From positions 7,254,001-7,318,000 of the forward strand of contig JAZBRS010000077.1 of assembly GCA_037176725.1 (NCBI GenBank): 64,000 bases of DNA, in the 5' to 3' direction. Of the stretch, positions 22,582-33,946 are shown one piece after another. The stretch is from Posidonia oceanica (taxonomy: Eukaryota; Streptophyta; Magnoliopsida; Alismatales; Posidoniaceae). The position numbers were made by a program, and so were the translations under genes. Numbering within the stretch: position 1 is the stretch's first letter; each line of letters opens with the position of its first letter. The notes beneath the pieces were generated by a model. It was not told the DNA's origin. It searched no databases and saw only the letters and a program-made list of their open reading frames with translations.

Positions 22582-24193
22582 AACGTTAGAAGTTGCCTGA
22601 AGACGTGTGAACTTGGGCGGGATGTCTATTGCTCAGGACTGATCCGCCTCCCCTCCTTCTTCGTTTGTATCAGTGTGGTAATCGAAGGGGATGAAGGCGT
22701 GTGGGAATTTTCGCCAGCCGGCGGCTCGTGAGAAGCCGAGGGTTCCTGGCCCTTTCATTTGTGAGGTTGAGCCTCTGAAGAAAGACCCATTCGGGCCTTG
22801 GCCTTGCTATGCCATGGAGGTAGAGGTAGTGCTCATGCGCTCCATTGTTCTTTTCTCTTTGTACTTTTCTTTTCTTTTTTTTTTCTTTTTTTCTTTTCCC
22901 CTTTCTTTTTTCTCTTTTTTGCTTTTGTCTTTTTTTTCTCTTTTTTTGTTTGCTTTTCAAGACTATTACAGAAGATTAAAAAAAGAAATTACAGACTCAA
23001 GGAACACTAATTAATACAAACTCGATGGAATTTAAAAGAAATTAACAGAAATTGAAACAGTCTGTGCTTATAGCCCTGTGGTTAGTAGTATGCCTAATCC
23101 CTGCAAGCAATGCACTGAAACGTAAGTCCCTGTTAGTCACCTGTTTTACTGGCAGCCTGACAAGTCGTCGATTTCACCAGCGGCTCAGCGAGGTGCCTCC
23201 TGAATTGGCAACTGTGCCCCTGGTTCAGTTAGCAAACCGGGTCTGTCTTGGACAGACCACGAAACAGTCAAGGAAGAAAATGAGAGCAGGTTTCAAACAA
23301 TGCGTTGCTTTTACTTATTTAAGTGTTTAATTAATTGATTGATTAATTAAACCTGCTTGGGTCACAAGTAACTGGGATTGGTTGGCTTTAAGGTACTCCT
23401 CCTTGACCTTCGCTAGGGTCCAGCAAGAGGGGCCTAGATGGGGGGCTTGTCTCTCTAAAGAGGGACCCTCCACCTAGGATTCTATCCTTAGGCTCGGCAC
23501 TTAACAAACCATAAAGTAGTAAACAAACACAAAGTACTAAGGTGTAAAGTATCTACCAAGTTTTACTATTGGCTCAGGGAGAGAGAGAAGCCAATAACAA
23601 TACTTGGGATACCTTGAGATCTTGATCTAACTATTGCAGCTAACACTGAGTATGGGAGAGCGACTTGCACTGGCCCGGGTTCGCTCAGGTTAACTATTCT
23701 AGCTAGAGGAAGACTCCCTCAAGGGACTTCCACTTTAATACTAAATAATTAGTTTCCACCTTAAGGGTGGACACAAGCAAAGCTAAAAACCGTTAAAAAA
23801 TTAGAATACAGTGGACATGGAAAGTTGTTTTTAATTTTTAGTGCTACTGCAGATCTAAAAACACAACACAAAATACAGGGAAAAAACCAAACGGTCTGCA
23901 GTAAAAAATCGGACTGAGTGAGGCGCTTGCTTAAATGGCGTCTCTGACAGACGCTGCTAAGACTGGCGGCTCAAAGCACAGTCTTATAACCTCAGTAAAA
24001 TAGCCCTAGCTATTGGAGCTTGGTATTTTACTGATGTTAGAAACAGAAGGAGAGAAAAAACGAGAAAAGGTTCGGGGTATCGTGAAAACCTAAGCGCACG
24101 ATTATCTGAACCTAAAAAACTACTCCTAAATCTATGAAGATAATGGAAAGAAAGGGAGGAACTAACTCACGTAGCACGGGGATTGGCTAAAGC
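22582..24193 (-). other. Element A untranslated leader between PBS and gag
   Basis: No recognised coding sequence. A polypyrimidine tract on the plus strand (about 22850-22945) encodes only a Lys/Arg run on the minus strand and is low complexity. Scattered GCGGCTC/GGTGCC elements near 23165-23210 resemble the LTR hairpin units. Confidence 0.6.
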
Positions 24194-24214
24194 CGAGTCC
24201 CACCGTGATCGCCA
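24194..24214 (-). other. Primer-binding site of element A
   Basis: On the minus strand the site reads TGGCGATCACGGTGGGACTC, six bases (ATAAAG) after the LTR end. Its complement ends in GATCGCCA as a tRNA 3' end would, with CGAGTCCC as T-arm. It fits a tRNA-Arg isoacceptor different from the one used by B and C. The tRNA identity is inferred from memory. Confidence 0.75.
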
Positions 24215-24220
24215 CTTTAT

Positions 24221-25793
24221 TGTAGATGTGGAATTTGGGGGGGTGTTTAAGGAGATGTCAGCGCTTCCACGACGTCGACAGCTTTTGTTGTGATCGCCAC
24301 TCGTCTCTTGGCAGACAAGACATCTGGGGGAGATTATGATGATGCGGGTCCTCGGACGACTAGATCGACGGCTGGATGTCGTCTAGCAACTTCCTCGTGC
24401 CGCGTGAATTCCTTCCTTTCCTTCAAAACAAGACAACATAGATTTAAATTAGCATAAGTATAGTAATCAGTAACAGAGGTGAACGAAACAACATAACTAA
24501 AAGAAAACGAATACTAACCAGGGGTTGTTCCCCGTATGCATATGCTATGATCCTATGCTAAGGAATGTAAAGAGATGTAGTAAGAATTTAGATTGGAAGA
24601 AGATACTCCCTTTCACCCTTATGCTGTGTGCAATGAGGTTAGAAGGAAGCACAGTCGGAGCTCCAGCGTGGCTGAGGATTTCTGAGGTCGGAGGTAGAAG
24701 CTCAGGTTAGTAGCCTAATGGGGAGAGGAGATAGAGTTTCTGGATTGGAAATCTAGCTCTCTGAAGGTGGCTCACAACTGATAGGGCTCTGTCTCTTTCG
24801 GAAATTCCTCTCTAGGGGGATTTCTCTCTCAAAAATTCCGACCAAGGGGGAATTTCTCTTTCTAAAATTCCGATCCTCAAACCACCAGCCTAGGGGGTCT
24901 ATTTATAGACTCTAGGGGTGTAGGGATGGTTGGGGTTTAGAAAATTCTTGAAAAATGGCAGTTAGATTAAGTCGCTGGTCGGAGTGGTGGCTAAACCTAG
25001 CAACCGCTTGGTCAAAGTGTGGGACGACAAGAGAACGAGGCCACGACTATTAGTCGCCGCATGAGCTGGCGCCTAACGGTCGAGGGGGAGTGGGAAATAA
25101 CTGTGGAAAAGCAGTTCGAAAGGAGCCACGATTGCTAGTCACCGCATTGAGTGACGCCTGATGGTCAAGGATCGTGGGAAGACCGAGGCGGTTCTACAAC
25201 CGTTCAGCCACCTGATGAGCTGGCGCCTGAGGGTTGAGGGGATAGTGGGGAGCAACCGCTGCCCACGATCATCTAGTCGCCTTTCCAATTGACGTCCAGA
25301 TAGCTTGCCTCCTGAGATGGCATCTGACTGAGCCGCCTCCTCGGATGGCACCTAAAGTAGTCAGTGGAGAAACCGGCGACGGTTATAGTCGCCGCTTTAG
25401 GTGGCTACTATGTGAGTCGCCTCCCTAGGTGGCTACTAACTTGCATAGGTCATTTTTAGCCCTTTTCTTGGGTTTTTACCGAAGGAAATAAGATGGGAGG
25501 CTGGGAAACTACAGATAGCCTATGAAATCAAGGAAGCATCTCTGTTAACTCAAATCCAATTTTAAATCTGAGTTGAAGTGAAGGATACCCAGGGTACTTG
25601 GACTTGTCACAAGCCCGAGCTAGTTAGCTCTGCCACAGCCAACAACTTGAGTCGACGTAGGGTCTAGTGATGCTTTAAAGAAGTCAAGGAATATCTGGAA
25701 GATGTGTTATCAAACTTAGGCATGAGATTTGGGGTGCCTCAAGGTTTCTACCCTCAAAAGAACTCTCAGAAATGCGAAAATAGGATATCTACA
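24221..25793 (-). mobile_element. Element A 5' LTR (right copy)
   Basis: TGTAGATGTGG...GGATATCTACA on the plus strand, 1573 bp. It is adjacent to the PBS on its left, so on the minus strand it is the 5' LTR. It aligns with 7857-9410; an extra ATAGATTTAAATTAGCATAA segment near 24440 is missing from the left copy but partly present in the solo LTR at about 45750. Confidence 0.95.
24900..24907 (-). promoter_or_regulatory. TATA box of the element A 5' LTR
   Basis: Minus-strand TATAAATA within CTATAAATAGA, 894 bp from the LTR start. The same box lies at 8517-8524 in the other LTR and 46174-46181 in the solo LTR. It would place the RNA start roughly 30 bases downstream on the minus strand, giving U3 of about 0.9 kb. 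Confidence 0.7.
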
Positions 25794-25798
25794 GCAGC
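25794..25798. repeat. Target-site duplication of element A, right copy (GCAGC)
   Basis: GCAGC directly after the LTR end, identical to 7852-7856. Confidence 0.95.
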
Positions 25799-27341
25799 AT
25801 CTACATCCATCCCTCCGTCAGCTTCCTCCCCTGCATTAGGGACAACTCCCCCCAATCCAAGCATCATCCACCAGCCTTTGCTGGAGCATTCTGGCCCAGA
25901 AGACGCGAGGACTTCAGGTGTACATTCTCTCTTCCCCTCCTGGTCCGTTACGTCTGTGGTGGACCCTTCTGATCTCTTTCAAGATATTTTTGTACCTGTT
26001 TCTCCTTCCCTCTATCTTGCAGCACTTGCCGGTTCTGAGTTGGGGATTCACATGATCCGACTAGACGCCAAGCCGGAGCGCGCTGCAGCGGGGCCCACCA
26101 TACAACCAGAGGCTCAACTCCCCATTTGCCTGCAGGTCAGGCCCCAACCAGAGCCAACACAGCCTCCCCAACAACATTCCTTGCCAACCCGCCATCCAGC
26201 AAATACCCCAGCGGCCCCTCTCGAGCTTGCAGCTCATGTTTCCATGGTAATCAACCTGACCAGGGATACTCATCGCGCTCTATACGACTACACCACAGAA
26301 ATGTGTGCGGACGTCATGCGGTCGGGGAGGGTATACAGACCAGTAGCCCCAGTAGCCAAGCCTAACCCCTTTGAACCTACTCCACCAGCTGGCCAGCCTG
26401 TACCACCAAGCCAACCACCAGCAGGCCAATCCCTTGATCCTGCCTCTGTAGAACCCTCTACCAGCGCCACTACCTCCACTTCCAAAAAAGACCAGCCTTC
26501 AGCTGATATCATGGCCCAGTTGAAAAAAGTTAAGGCTGACATTTCCATTTGGGACTTAATACATTCATCCCGTGAACACCGTGAGGCTTTCCTCCGCGTG
26601 TTGCAGGCTGCCCATGTGTCCCAATCCATTGAGCCTACAACTTTGGAGAATATGGTGGGTATGATCGCGGAGCCGCAGGTCATCTCTTTCTCGAGTGATG
26701 AGCTGCCTCCAGTAGGGACTAACAACAATCAACCCCTATTTATCACGGTGCAGTTCAAAAGTTTCCGCATTCCCCTCTCGTTGGTTGACAATGGGTCAGG
26801 CCTTAACATCTGTCCCCTGCGTACAGCATTGAAGCTCGGATTCAAAGTCGAGGATATCACGCTAGTTGTGAAGGGAATGACCTCTTTTGACAATATACAC
26901 CATGACTCCTTGGGGATCCTGGTTATTCCTCTTCATATTGGCCCGGTCATATTCGATGTAGAATTCTACATCGTCGACTTAGAGCCCTCTTTTAACCACC
27001 TGCTTGGGCGCCCTTGGCTCCACAAGCATCAAGTGATCCCCTTGACCCTCCACCGCATTACCAAGTTCTGCTGGGGCGACAACGTTGTCGTTGTCATGGT
27101 AGAAAACTTTGATAAGGAGCCGGTCGAGGCGGTCTCTTCTATATCCCGGCAGACTGTCCAATTTGATCCCAAACCATTGGATACTTTATACCGTGTTAAC
27201 CGGTTTGAGACGGTCAACTTTATCCCCCTTCTTGAGCGTGTCAGCTCTCTGGCCGTTCATTGCAACCCCTCCCGGATGGTCGAGAATATTTGCCGCAGGT
27301 GGGGCTATGCAAAGGGAACGCCACTTGGGCGACACGGCTAG
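25794..27341 (+). pseudogene. Element B protease region (resumes after element A)
   Basis: Continues the B reading frame cut at 7856. A Pro-rich linker (25800-26500) precedes the protease at about 26720-27110, with FRIPLSLVDNGSGLNICPL as active site (Asp-Asn-Gly at 26787-26795) and HLLGRPWLHKHQVIP later. Element C has the same Asn. A G-patch-like NICRRWGYAKGTPLG ends the block before a TAG at 27339, where C has a Gln codon. The long open frame actually begins at 25704 inside the A LTR, so the first 30 codons of the 545-codon ORF are not B sequence. Confidence 0.87.
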
Positions 27342-29156
27342 GGGATCGCTGAGCCAGTTGCAGCCAAGGAAAGAAGAGACTTTCAAGGCCTGGGATATGA
27401 ATGGTAGCCCCGCGATGGTGAGCACCTGTGCCACAGAAACTGGAAGCTCATGATTCCTCGGGACCTCACTAACTTTGTCAGTGCAGGTGTTCTTGACCCG
27501 AACACGAGCCCGGCCTTAGCCCATCCAGTACTGTGCCAGAGCCCCCCACTGTCGACAGAGGAGTGGGTCTGCATAGAGGACTACTATTCAGATGAAGAGC
27601 AGTCCAGCACGGTTATCCTAGCTCAGTCCAACAAGGAGCTTCAGTCCAACCCTACAACCTCCCAATCAGTTTGTCTGGCCCTTCCCTCTACTGATGCAGT
27701 GGTAGACTTAGCGAGTTCTGTGTCAGGGATGATAGTTTTTCCCCCTTCTGCAGCTTCATTAGTGCCTATGACAGTCGCATCAACAGCTCCAGAGTCAAGA
27801 GCACATCTTCAGGCACCAGCCACCTGTCCACTCGTGGCCGCAGCCACACTAGTATAGAGGTCACTATCTTCGGCGGTGCTGTTAGTCAAATCAGGTGACA
27901 GCGGGACTCGACCCGCCTCATCAGCAACACCACAAGCAAAGTAGGCGGCTCCATCAGCCATATAGTCGTCAGCCTTAGCAGATCTAACCTGGTGGTGGGT
28001 CCCCACGGCCGGTACAGTGAGATAACCACCATCACTCATGGGTGCCGACGCTTTGTTCCCCAACACAACTGCCCAACAGTGGGACCTCTGGAAGAGCGCC
28101 TTTGCCTCCCATCCAGCCGCAGCACTGACCCTATTGGCGCAACAGCCAGTCGCAGCCCTGGCCAGCCTGTTTGCATCCTTGATCACCACACCTCCACGAT
28201 TGGCCATGCCTAGAGTTCAGCCAGCCAGTAATAGAGCAGATACCCCAGCTAGTGGTGTGTCTGGCAGCTAGAGCAGACCCCTTAGGCGGAGGAACCACCT
28301 GGCAGAACTTTGAAGAGGCCGTTTGTGCCTACTACGTCGACACACCCTCAGAAGACGAGGAGGGTGCGACTATAGAAGCCTAAGTGGGTGACACGCTCGC
28401 GGACTTGGAATTGCTGTTCCAAGAACAACTCGCAGTGCTGCTGAAGACGCTGCCGAGCAGCAGGCGTTGAGGAAAGGGAAAGCCATGGCCACTGATCCCT
28501 CCCCGCCGCAAGACCATTCCTCAATCATGGTCTTGAAAGAAGAAACAAAGGCAGCACCCACTAGACCAGACGAGCTAATCACTCTGTAGCCACAAGACGG
28601 GTCTAGGTGGTTGGTGCAACACATGCCCCACTCAAGCAGTGTAGCAAGTAGCAGTGCCCTGATCAGCTACCAGTCTGGTATACCCTCCACAAGTGCAACT
28701 GAAAATGCGGAGGAGGCATCAGTAGTACAGGCAATAGTAGAGTCCGCAACAGAGTTAGCAGAGTCAATGGTAGAGCCAGCAGCAGTAGAGTGGGCAGAGG
28801 AAGTCACCACGACAGAGGTCATGCACCGAGGATACAGAAACACTCGAGTAAGCATGACAATCCTGAGGCATCATTAGGATCAAGAGGCGGAACATATTCA
28901 CTCCTTCAACATTATAGACCCAACATTTGAGAAGGAGATCCTCTTTGAACTCATTGCATATGAGGAGGATGATACAGGCATATATGAGAATGATGAACCA
29001 TCGCCTAAGTTCCAGTCTTACGATGACGACCCAGAAGGGCCTAACCTCCATGTCGAAGAAGAGACAGAGGCAGTCAACATTGGCACAGCCATAGATATCA
29101 AGGAGGTTCGCATCAGCGCTCAACTGTCGCCCCAGGCCAAAGCAGAGTTCATTGCA
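27342..29156 (+). pseudogene. Element B linker between protease and RT
   Basis: Degraded coding linker with short open stretches, such as 27450-27857 and 28611-28877. Comparable to 61266-62560 of C; the shared segment VMHRGYRNTRVSMTILR (about 28820) corresponds to CRGHKNTRVCVTILK in C. An acidic block (YDDDPEGPNLHVEEETEA, about 29020) is also shared. No enzyme domain seen. Confidence 0.7.
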
Positions 29157-30020
29157 TTGCTTATGGAATATGCAGATGTCTTCGCTTGGAGCTATGAAGA
29201 CATGGTCGGCCTTGATGCCGAGATTGTGGTGCACAACCTGCCTTTGGATCTAAATGCAAGGTCGGTAAAGCTAAAGCTCTGGAAGTGGCGACCACAGTGG
29301 CTGCTCAAAATCAAAGAGGAAATCATGAAGCAGCACAGCGTTGGCTTTCTCAAGGTCGTCCTCTATCCAGAATGGCTCACGAATGTCGTGCTGGTACCCA
29401 AGAAGGATGGTCGGGTCCGTATGTGCATTGATTATAGGGATCTAAACAAAGCCAGTCCTAAGGATGACTTCCCTCTATCGCACATCGCCATCCTAGTGGA
29501 CAACACTGCAGGGCACAAGATGCTCTCCATCATGGACAGCTTTTCTGGCTACAACCAGCTTAGAATGGCAGAAGAAGACATGGAGAAGACTTCGTTTATC
29601 ACCCCCTCAGGAGTCTTCTGCTATCAGGTCATGCCGTTTGGGCTTAAGAACGCCGGAGCATATCAAAGGGCGATGACAGCATTGTTCCATGATCTCATGC
29701 ACCAAGAAGTTGAGGTCTACATGGACGACATTATCTACCTCAAGAAACTCTTTGACCACCTGAGGAAGTACAAGCTTCGCCTCAATCCCAGCAAATGTGT
29801 ATTCGAGGTATCATCCGGCAAGCTGTTGGGCTACATTGTCAGCCAGAGGGGGATTGAAGTGGACCCGAGCAAGGCCAAAGCCATCGTGGACATGCCACCC
29901 CCCAAGACTGAAAAAGAAGTCAGAGGCCTGCTGGGGTGTCTGCAATATATCATCCAGTTCATTGCACAGCTCATGCCTATCTGCGAACCGATTTTCAAGC
30001 TCCTGAGGAAGAATGCATAG
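29157..30020 (+). pseudogene. Element B reverse transcriptase
   Basis: One of the best-preserved domains: VLVPKKDGRVRMCIDYRDLN, then SIMDSFSGYNQLRMAEEDME, MPFGLKNAGAYQRAM and the catalytic VYMDDII, whose YMDD is encoded at 29718-29729. GKLLGYIVSQRGIEVDPSKA follows. Compared with C it lacks the Thr codon of ATYQRAM and a stretch of about 13 codons just after the YMDD (C has NTKEPKDHLACL there), so fingers-palm geometry would be disturbed. The frame stays open to a TAG at 30018. Confidence 0.9.
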
Positions 30021-30480
30021 ATCAACTGGAGCAAGGAGTGCCAAGCTGCATTTGATAAGATCAAGCAGCTCCTGATCAAGCCTCCTGTCCTAGTTTCTCT
30101 CGTGCCAGGGAGACCACTGATTCTCTACCTTTCGACCATGCAGCATTCCATGGGCGCCATCTTGGGTCAACATGATGAAATCGATAGAAAGGAGCGTGCC
30201 ATCTATTACCAGAGCAAGAAGTTCACTAATTGCGAAGCCAGGTATAGCACCATAGAGAAGACCTGCCTATCTCTAGTCTGGGCCATGCAAAAGCTAAGGC
30301 ATTATATGATGGCGCACCTAGTCCAGCTCCTATGTCGGCATGACCCCATCAAGTTCCTTTTTTAGAAGCCGGCTATGGTAGGCCGATGCGTCAAGTGGTA
30401 GGTGTTATTGTCTCAGTACGACATCACCTTCGTCACACAGAAATCAATGAAGGGGTAGGCCATGGCAGATCATTTAGCTG
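30021..30480 (+). pseudogene. Element B RNase H
   Basis: Follows RT in frame. YLSTMQHSMGAILGQHDE and the later CLSLVWAMQKLRHYM match the A and C counterparts. TAG stops at about 30363, 30399 and 30456 sit where C has Gln codons or the same reading. Confidence 0.82.
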
Positions 30481-30559
30481 ACTTCCCACTGCCTGAGTAC
30501 CAGCCTCTACAGCTATAGTTCCCTAATGAGGACATTCTATTCGCCATGGAGGATCCAGA

Positions 30560-31000
30560 GTAGAAGGACCCTGAAGACGAACTACAGTGGCATCTGTACT
30601 TCGATGGCGCAGTTAATAGAAGGGGCAGAGGCATCGGCATTGTCTTAGCAATGCTGTAGGGAGAACTGATCCCGTTTGCAAGGAAGGTGACATTCCCTTG
30701 CACCAATAACGAGGCAGAGTATGAAGCCTGCATTCTCGGACTGCAAGTCGCACTCGAGCATGATGTGAGCAAGCTGCATGTACACGGAGATGCGATGCTG
30801 GTCATCTCCCAGGTCAACGGCGACTGGAAGACCAAGGACCCCAAGCTGGTGCCATACCATGAATGCCTGCTGAAGCTGATAGAGGAATTTGAAGAAATCC
30901 GCTTCACTTACATGAACAGAGCCAAGAATGCCTATGTAGATGCTCTGGCAACCTTAGCATCTTGGCTTTCCATACCCGAAGGCCGTGCAGTGGACGTATC
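30560..31000 (+). pseudogene. Element B second (archaeal-type) RNase H
   Basis: WHLYFDGAVNRRGRGIGI, TNNEAEYEACILGLQ, VHGDAMLVISQVNG and NAYVDALATLAS carry the four acidic positions. A TAG at about 30657 interrupts it. It follows the first RNase H as in element A and supports the Tat assignment of B. Confidence 0.82.
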
Positions 31001-31059
31001 AGTCTCTCGTGTGGAACAGCCCGCACACTGCATGAGCATCGAGGAAGCGAATCCAGCAG

Positions 31060-32307
31060 AGGAGCTTCCATGGTATCATGACATCAAGGTCTTCCTAAAA
31101 TTTGGCAGACTCCCACCATACACCTCGGCAGTAGACAGAAAGACTTTGGCATGTCTAACGTCAAAGTACGTAATAAGGGTAGGACATCTGTACAAAAGAT
31201 AATACAACAAGATGCTCCTACGCTGCGTAGACAAGAAGGAGGCCGACACATTGATGCTCCAAGTCCATGTAGGGACCTGCGGCCCTCACATGAATGGTGT
31301 GTTGCTAGCCAAGAAGATTATGCTCCAAGGCTACTTCTAGTCAACCATGAAGGCAGACTGCTGCAAGTTTGTGCGCAGATGCCACAGCTGCAAAATCCAT
31401 GGGAACTTTATACACGCTCCCCCATTGGAATTGCATAGCATGTCTTCGCCGTGGCCTTTCTCCACCTGGGGGATCGATGTCATCGGTACCATACATCTAA
31501 CAGCCTCCAACGGTCATCACTACATTCTGGTAGGGATCGACTACTTTACTAAGTGGGTGGAAGCAGCCTCCTACAAGACAGTCACTACTGTGGCTATAGA
31601 GAAGTTTATCAAAAACAAATCGTAGCCCGGTATGGGGTCCCGTACGCGCTCATCTCTAACAATGGCACAAACTTCATAGCCAAGAGGATCGAAGATTACC
31701 TGCAGAGCTTCAACATCAAGCATCATCGATCCTCGCCTTATCGGCCACAAATGAATGGCGCAGTAAAGTCTGCCAACAAGAACCTTATCAAAATCTTGAA
31801 AAAGAAGGTAGAGGCTCACAAGGACTAGCATGACAAGCTTCCGTACGCACTCGAGGCGTACAGAACATCGGTCCAGACCTCGACAGGAGCAACCCTGTAC
31901 TTGCTGGTGTATAGCATGGAGGCAGTGTTGTTGAAGTAGAGATCCCCTCACAGTTGATCCTACGAGAAGCTGAGCTGGAAGAAGTAGAATTGGTCGAAGA
32001 CCGTTGCATCCAGCTGAGCCTGATTGATGAGCATAGGCTGTAGGCCATGCATCATGCTCAGTGTTACCAGAAGCGCTTGGTTAGAGCATACCTGAAGAAG
32101 GTTAGGCCCAGAAGCTTCCATCCAGGGGATATGGTCCTCCGAGCTATCCATCTCCCAGACGGCCGAGGCAAATTCCAGCCTAACTGGCATGGCCCCTTTC
32201 TGATCAAGCGGGTCTTCTCCGGCGGCGCAGCAGTCCTTGAGGACATGGACCAGGTTGAACAATCAGAGCCGGTCAACGCATGCTACCTCAACAAGTACTA
32301 CCAGTAG
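31060..32307 (+). pseudogene. Element B integrase
   Basis: Zinc-binding part at about 31270-31410 with CHSCKIHGNFIHAPP. The catalytic core begins with TWGIDVIGTIH, whose Asp is intact. The second catalytic Asp is Asn (ISNNGTNF, codon 31658-31660) and the Glu is Lys (GAVKSANKN, codon 31776-31778); both are G-to-A changes. An extra base near 31610 shifts the frame, and stops lie at about 31200, 31337, 31826 and 31937. The C-terminal segment (32047-32307: FHPGDMVLRAIHLP, FQPNWHGPFLIKRVF) ends at TAG 32305. Confidence 0.88.
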
Positions 32308-33946
32308 CCTACCACCGCTACCTTGCTGAGCCCCCTTCCTTGCATTTATATTCACATGCATTTTAGTCATGTTTCTTTTATAAAAAAAAACAAACAAAAA
32401 GAAGAGATGTAAATATATCATGTGCATTACTATCATAGCCCGATGACGAAACTCGAAGATGCTTGCCTACTCTAGAGAGAGTATCCTCTACCTCACCTGA
32501 CACTACTTAGATGTCCTGACCAGTGAGGGAGCTACCATCCAGTGAGGACAGACGATATGTCTAAACCCCTCTATGACTTACACCTCCAAAGGGAGACAAA
32601 ATCCTAGGGTGTGAGAGAGTGTGAGCAAAACCTACATGTCTAAGCCTAGGCACAAAAGAAAAGAAAATAGAAGGCGGACACAGGAGTTGGCCCTAGAGAT
32701 AGAGGTGTGCAGCATAACCCTGTCCTTCCAATTACCTTGGAGATGATTCAGAATCCACACCTGGGAGTCTGCAAGCCCCGCAAGGCCTGGCCCCCCGTCT
32801 CAAAACCAGGCGCCCATTACTTCTAAGTTAGGGACAGCGGAAGCCTGCAAGCCAAAAAAGAAGAACAAGAAAGAAAAGAGAAAAGAAAAGAAAAAGCAAC
32901 CAAAAAAAAAAGAGGAGGGGCTAAGACAAAAGTCAACCCCAGAAAAGAGGCAAGTAGCATGATCCCACCCCCTTTTGCCTATCTTAGAGAGGAACTAAAG
33001 TTTGCGCCTGGGAAATACACAAATCCCACTGGGGCCTAGCCACTCATCCCTAGCAAGCAGCTCCCCAGCTCCAAACCAGGTGCCCACTACCTCCAAGCTA
33101 GGAATGGGGGAAGCCTACACACTTATGTGGGAGCAAAAGAAAAAAAAATGATGAAAAGAGTAGGTGTAGGTCCTTGAGAGTTTGGCATGGAACCCATCCT
33201 CACTACACCACCACCCAAGCACCATCAATACCCATTTTGGAGTGCCACCAACAGTTAGGAATCCGAGTAGAGTCTGATGAATCAGAGACCGCACCTTTCC
33301 TTTGCAGCAGGCATCAAGCACTTCATATGCTAGGGGCGATAGAAATTTAGCATAAATCATGCATGCATCTATCCACCATCAAATCATTTCTTTTGCCTCT
33401 TTCCTCCCACTCTGCAAGACTCAGCTCGATGCTGGGATAGTACTTCTGCCAAGGCAGATTGACCGCCTCCAAGCTTCAGAGCAACCTATCACTGCCAGTG
33501 CAGCAGCTCAAGGAATGCATCAATAATCAGAGACAGGACAATCATTTCAGAGGTAGCGGAACAACCTTGGTACCTCAGGACTCCCCGTGGGCCTGCGTAG
33601 TTAGGCACCACCCCTAATCCCTGTGCAACTTCGCTCCGGGCGGACAAAGTCCCTTTTCGCTTGATCCCTTGCTCCGTATAGGGCAAGGACAAGCGTACCT
33701 CCTTTGTGACTTCGTTCCAGATGGACGAAGCCCCCTTCTCTTGTCTCCTCGCTCCGCACGGACGAGGACAAGAGTGCCTTTTGTGCGACTTCGCCCTGTG
33801 TAGGCAAAGCCCCCCTTACATAGCCAAATGTGCTTAGATTTTGTGATCTGACTGTTAGCTGTAACCCATGAACTGCTTTATCAGCTTTATATGCACATCT
33901 GCTTCTCTGATAGCCAGTATTATATGCCTGTATATGTTCCGGGTTG
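32308..33946. other. Spacer downstream of B integrase
   Basis: Noncoding, with an A-rich stretch (32380-32410, 32855-32920). A diverged direct repeat is seen at about 32775-32855 and 33020-33120, both holding AACCAGG(C/T)GCCCA and GGAAGCCT. About 80-bp tandem repeats follow at 33628-33815. No ORF of interest. Confidence 0.55.
33628..33815 (+). repeat. About 80-bp tandem repeat (ACTTCG...GGACGA)
   Basis: ACTTCGCTCCGGGCGGACAA at 33628 recurs as ACTTCGTTCCAGATGGACGA at about 33709 and ACTTCGCCCTGTGTAGGCAA at about 33788, with GGACAAG-like blocks between. Confidence 0.65.

Larger units (their letters stand above)
7857..25793 (-). mobile_element. Element A: complete Tat/Ogre-like retrotransposon with antisense PMD gene
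   Basis: Two LTRs (7857-9410, 24221-25793) with TGTAGAT/ATCTACA ends and GCAGC duplications bound a 17.9-kb element lying on the minus strand. Its order in sense direction is 5' LTR, PBS, leader, gag, protease 1, protease 2 with G-patch, spacer, RT, RNase H, second RNase H, integrase, then a PMD gene on the opposite strand, PPT and 3' LTR. Dual RNase H, a likely tRNA-Arg PBS and an antisense extra gene all fit Tat. The LTRs differ by a few percent and by an indel of about 22 bp near 24440, so it is not recent. Stops and frameshifts make it inactive. Confidence 0.93.

Noticed and set aside
24194..24214. tRNA gene fragment
   Set aside because: Only the tRNA 3' end is matched, directly beside an LTR, so it is a primer-binding site.
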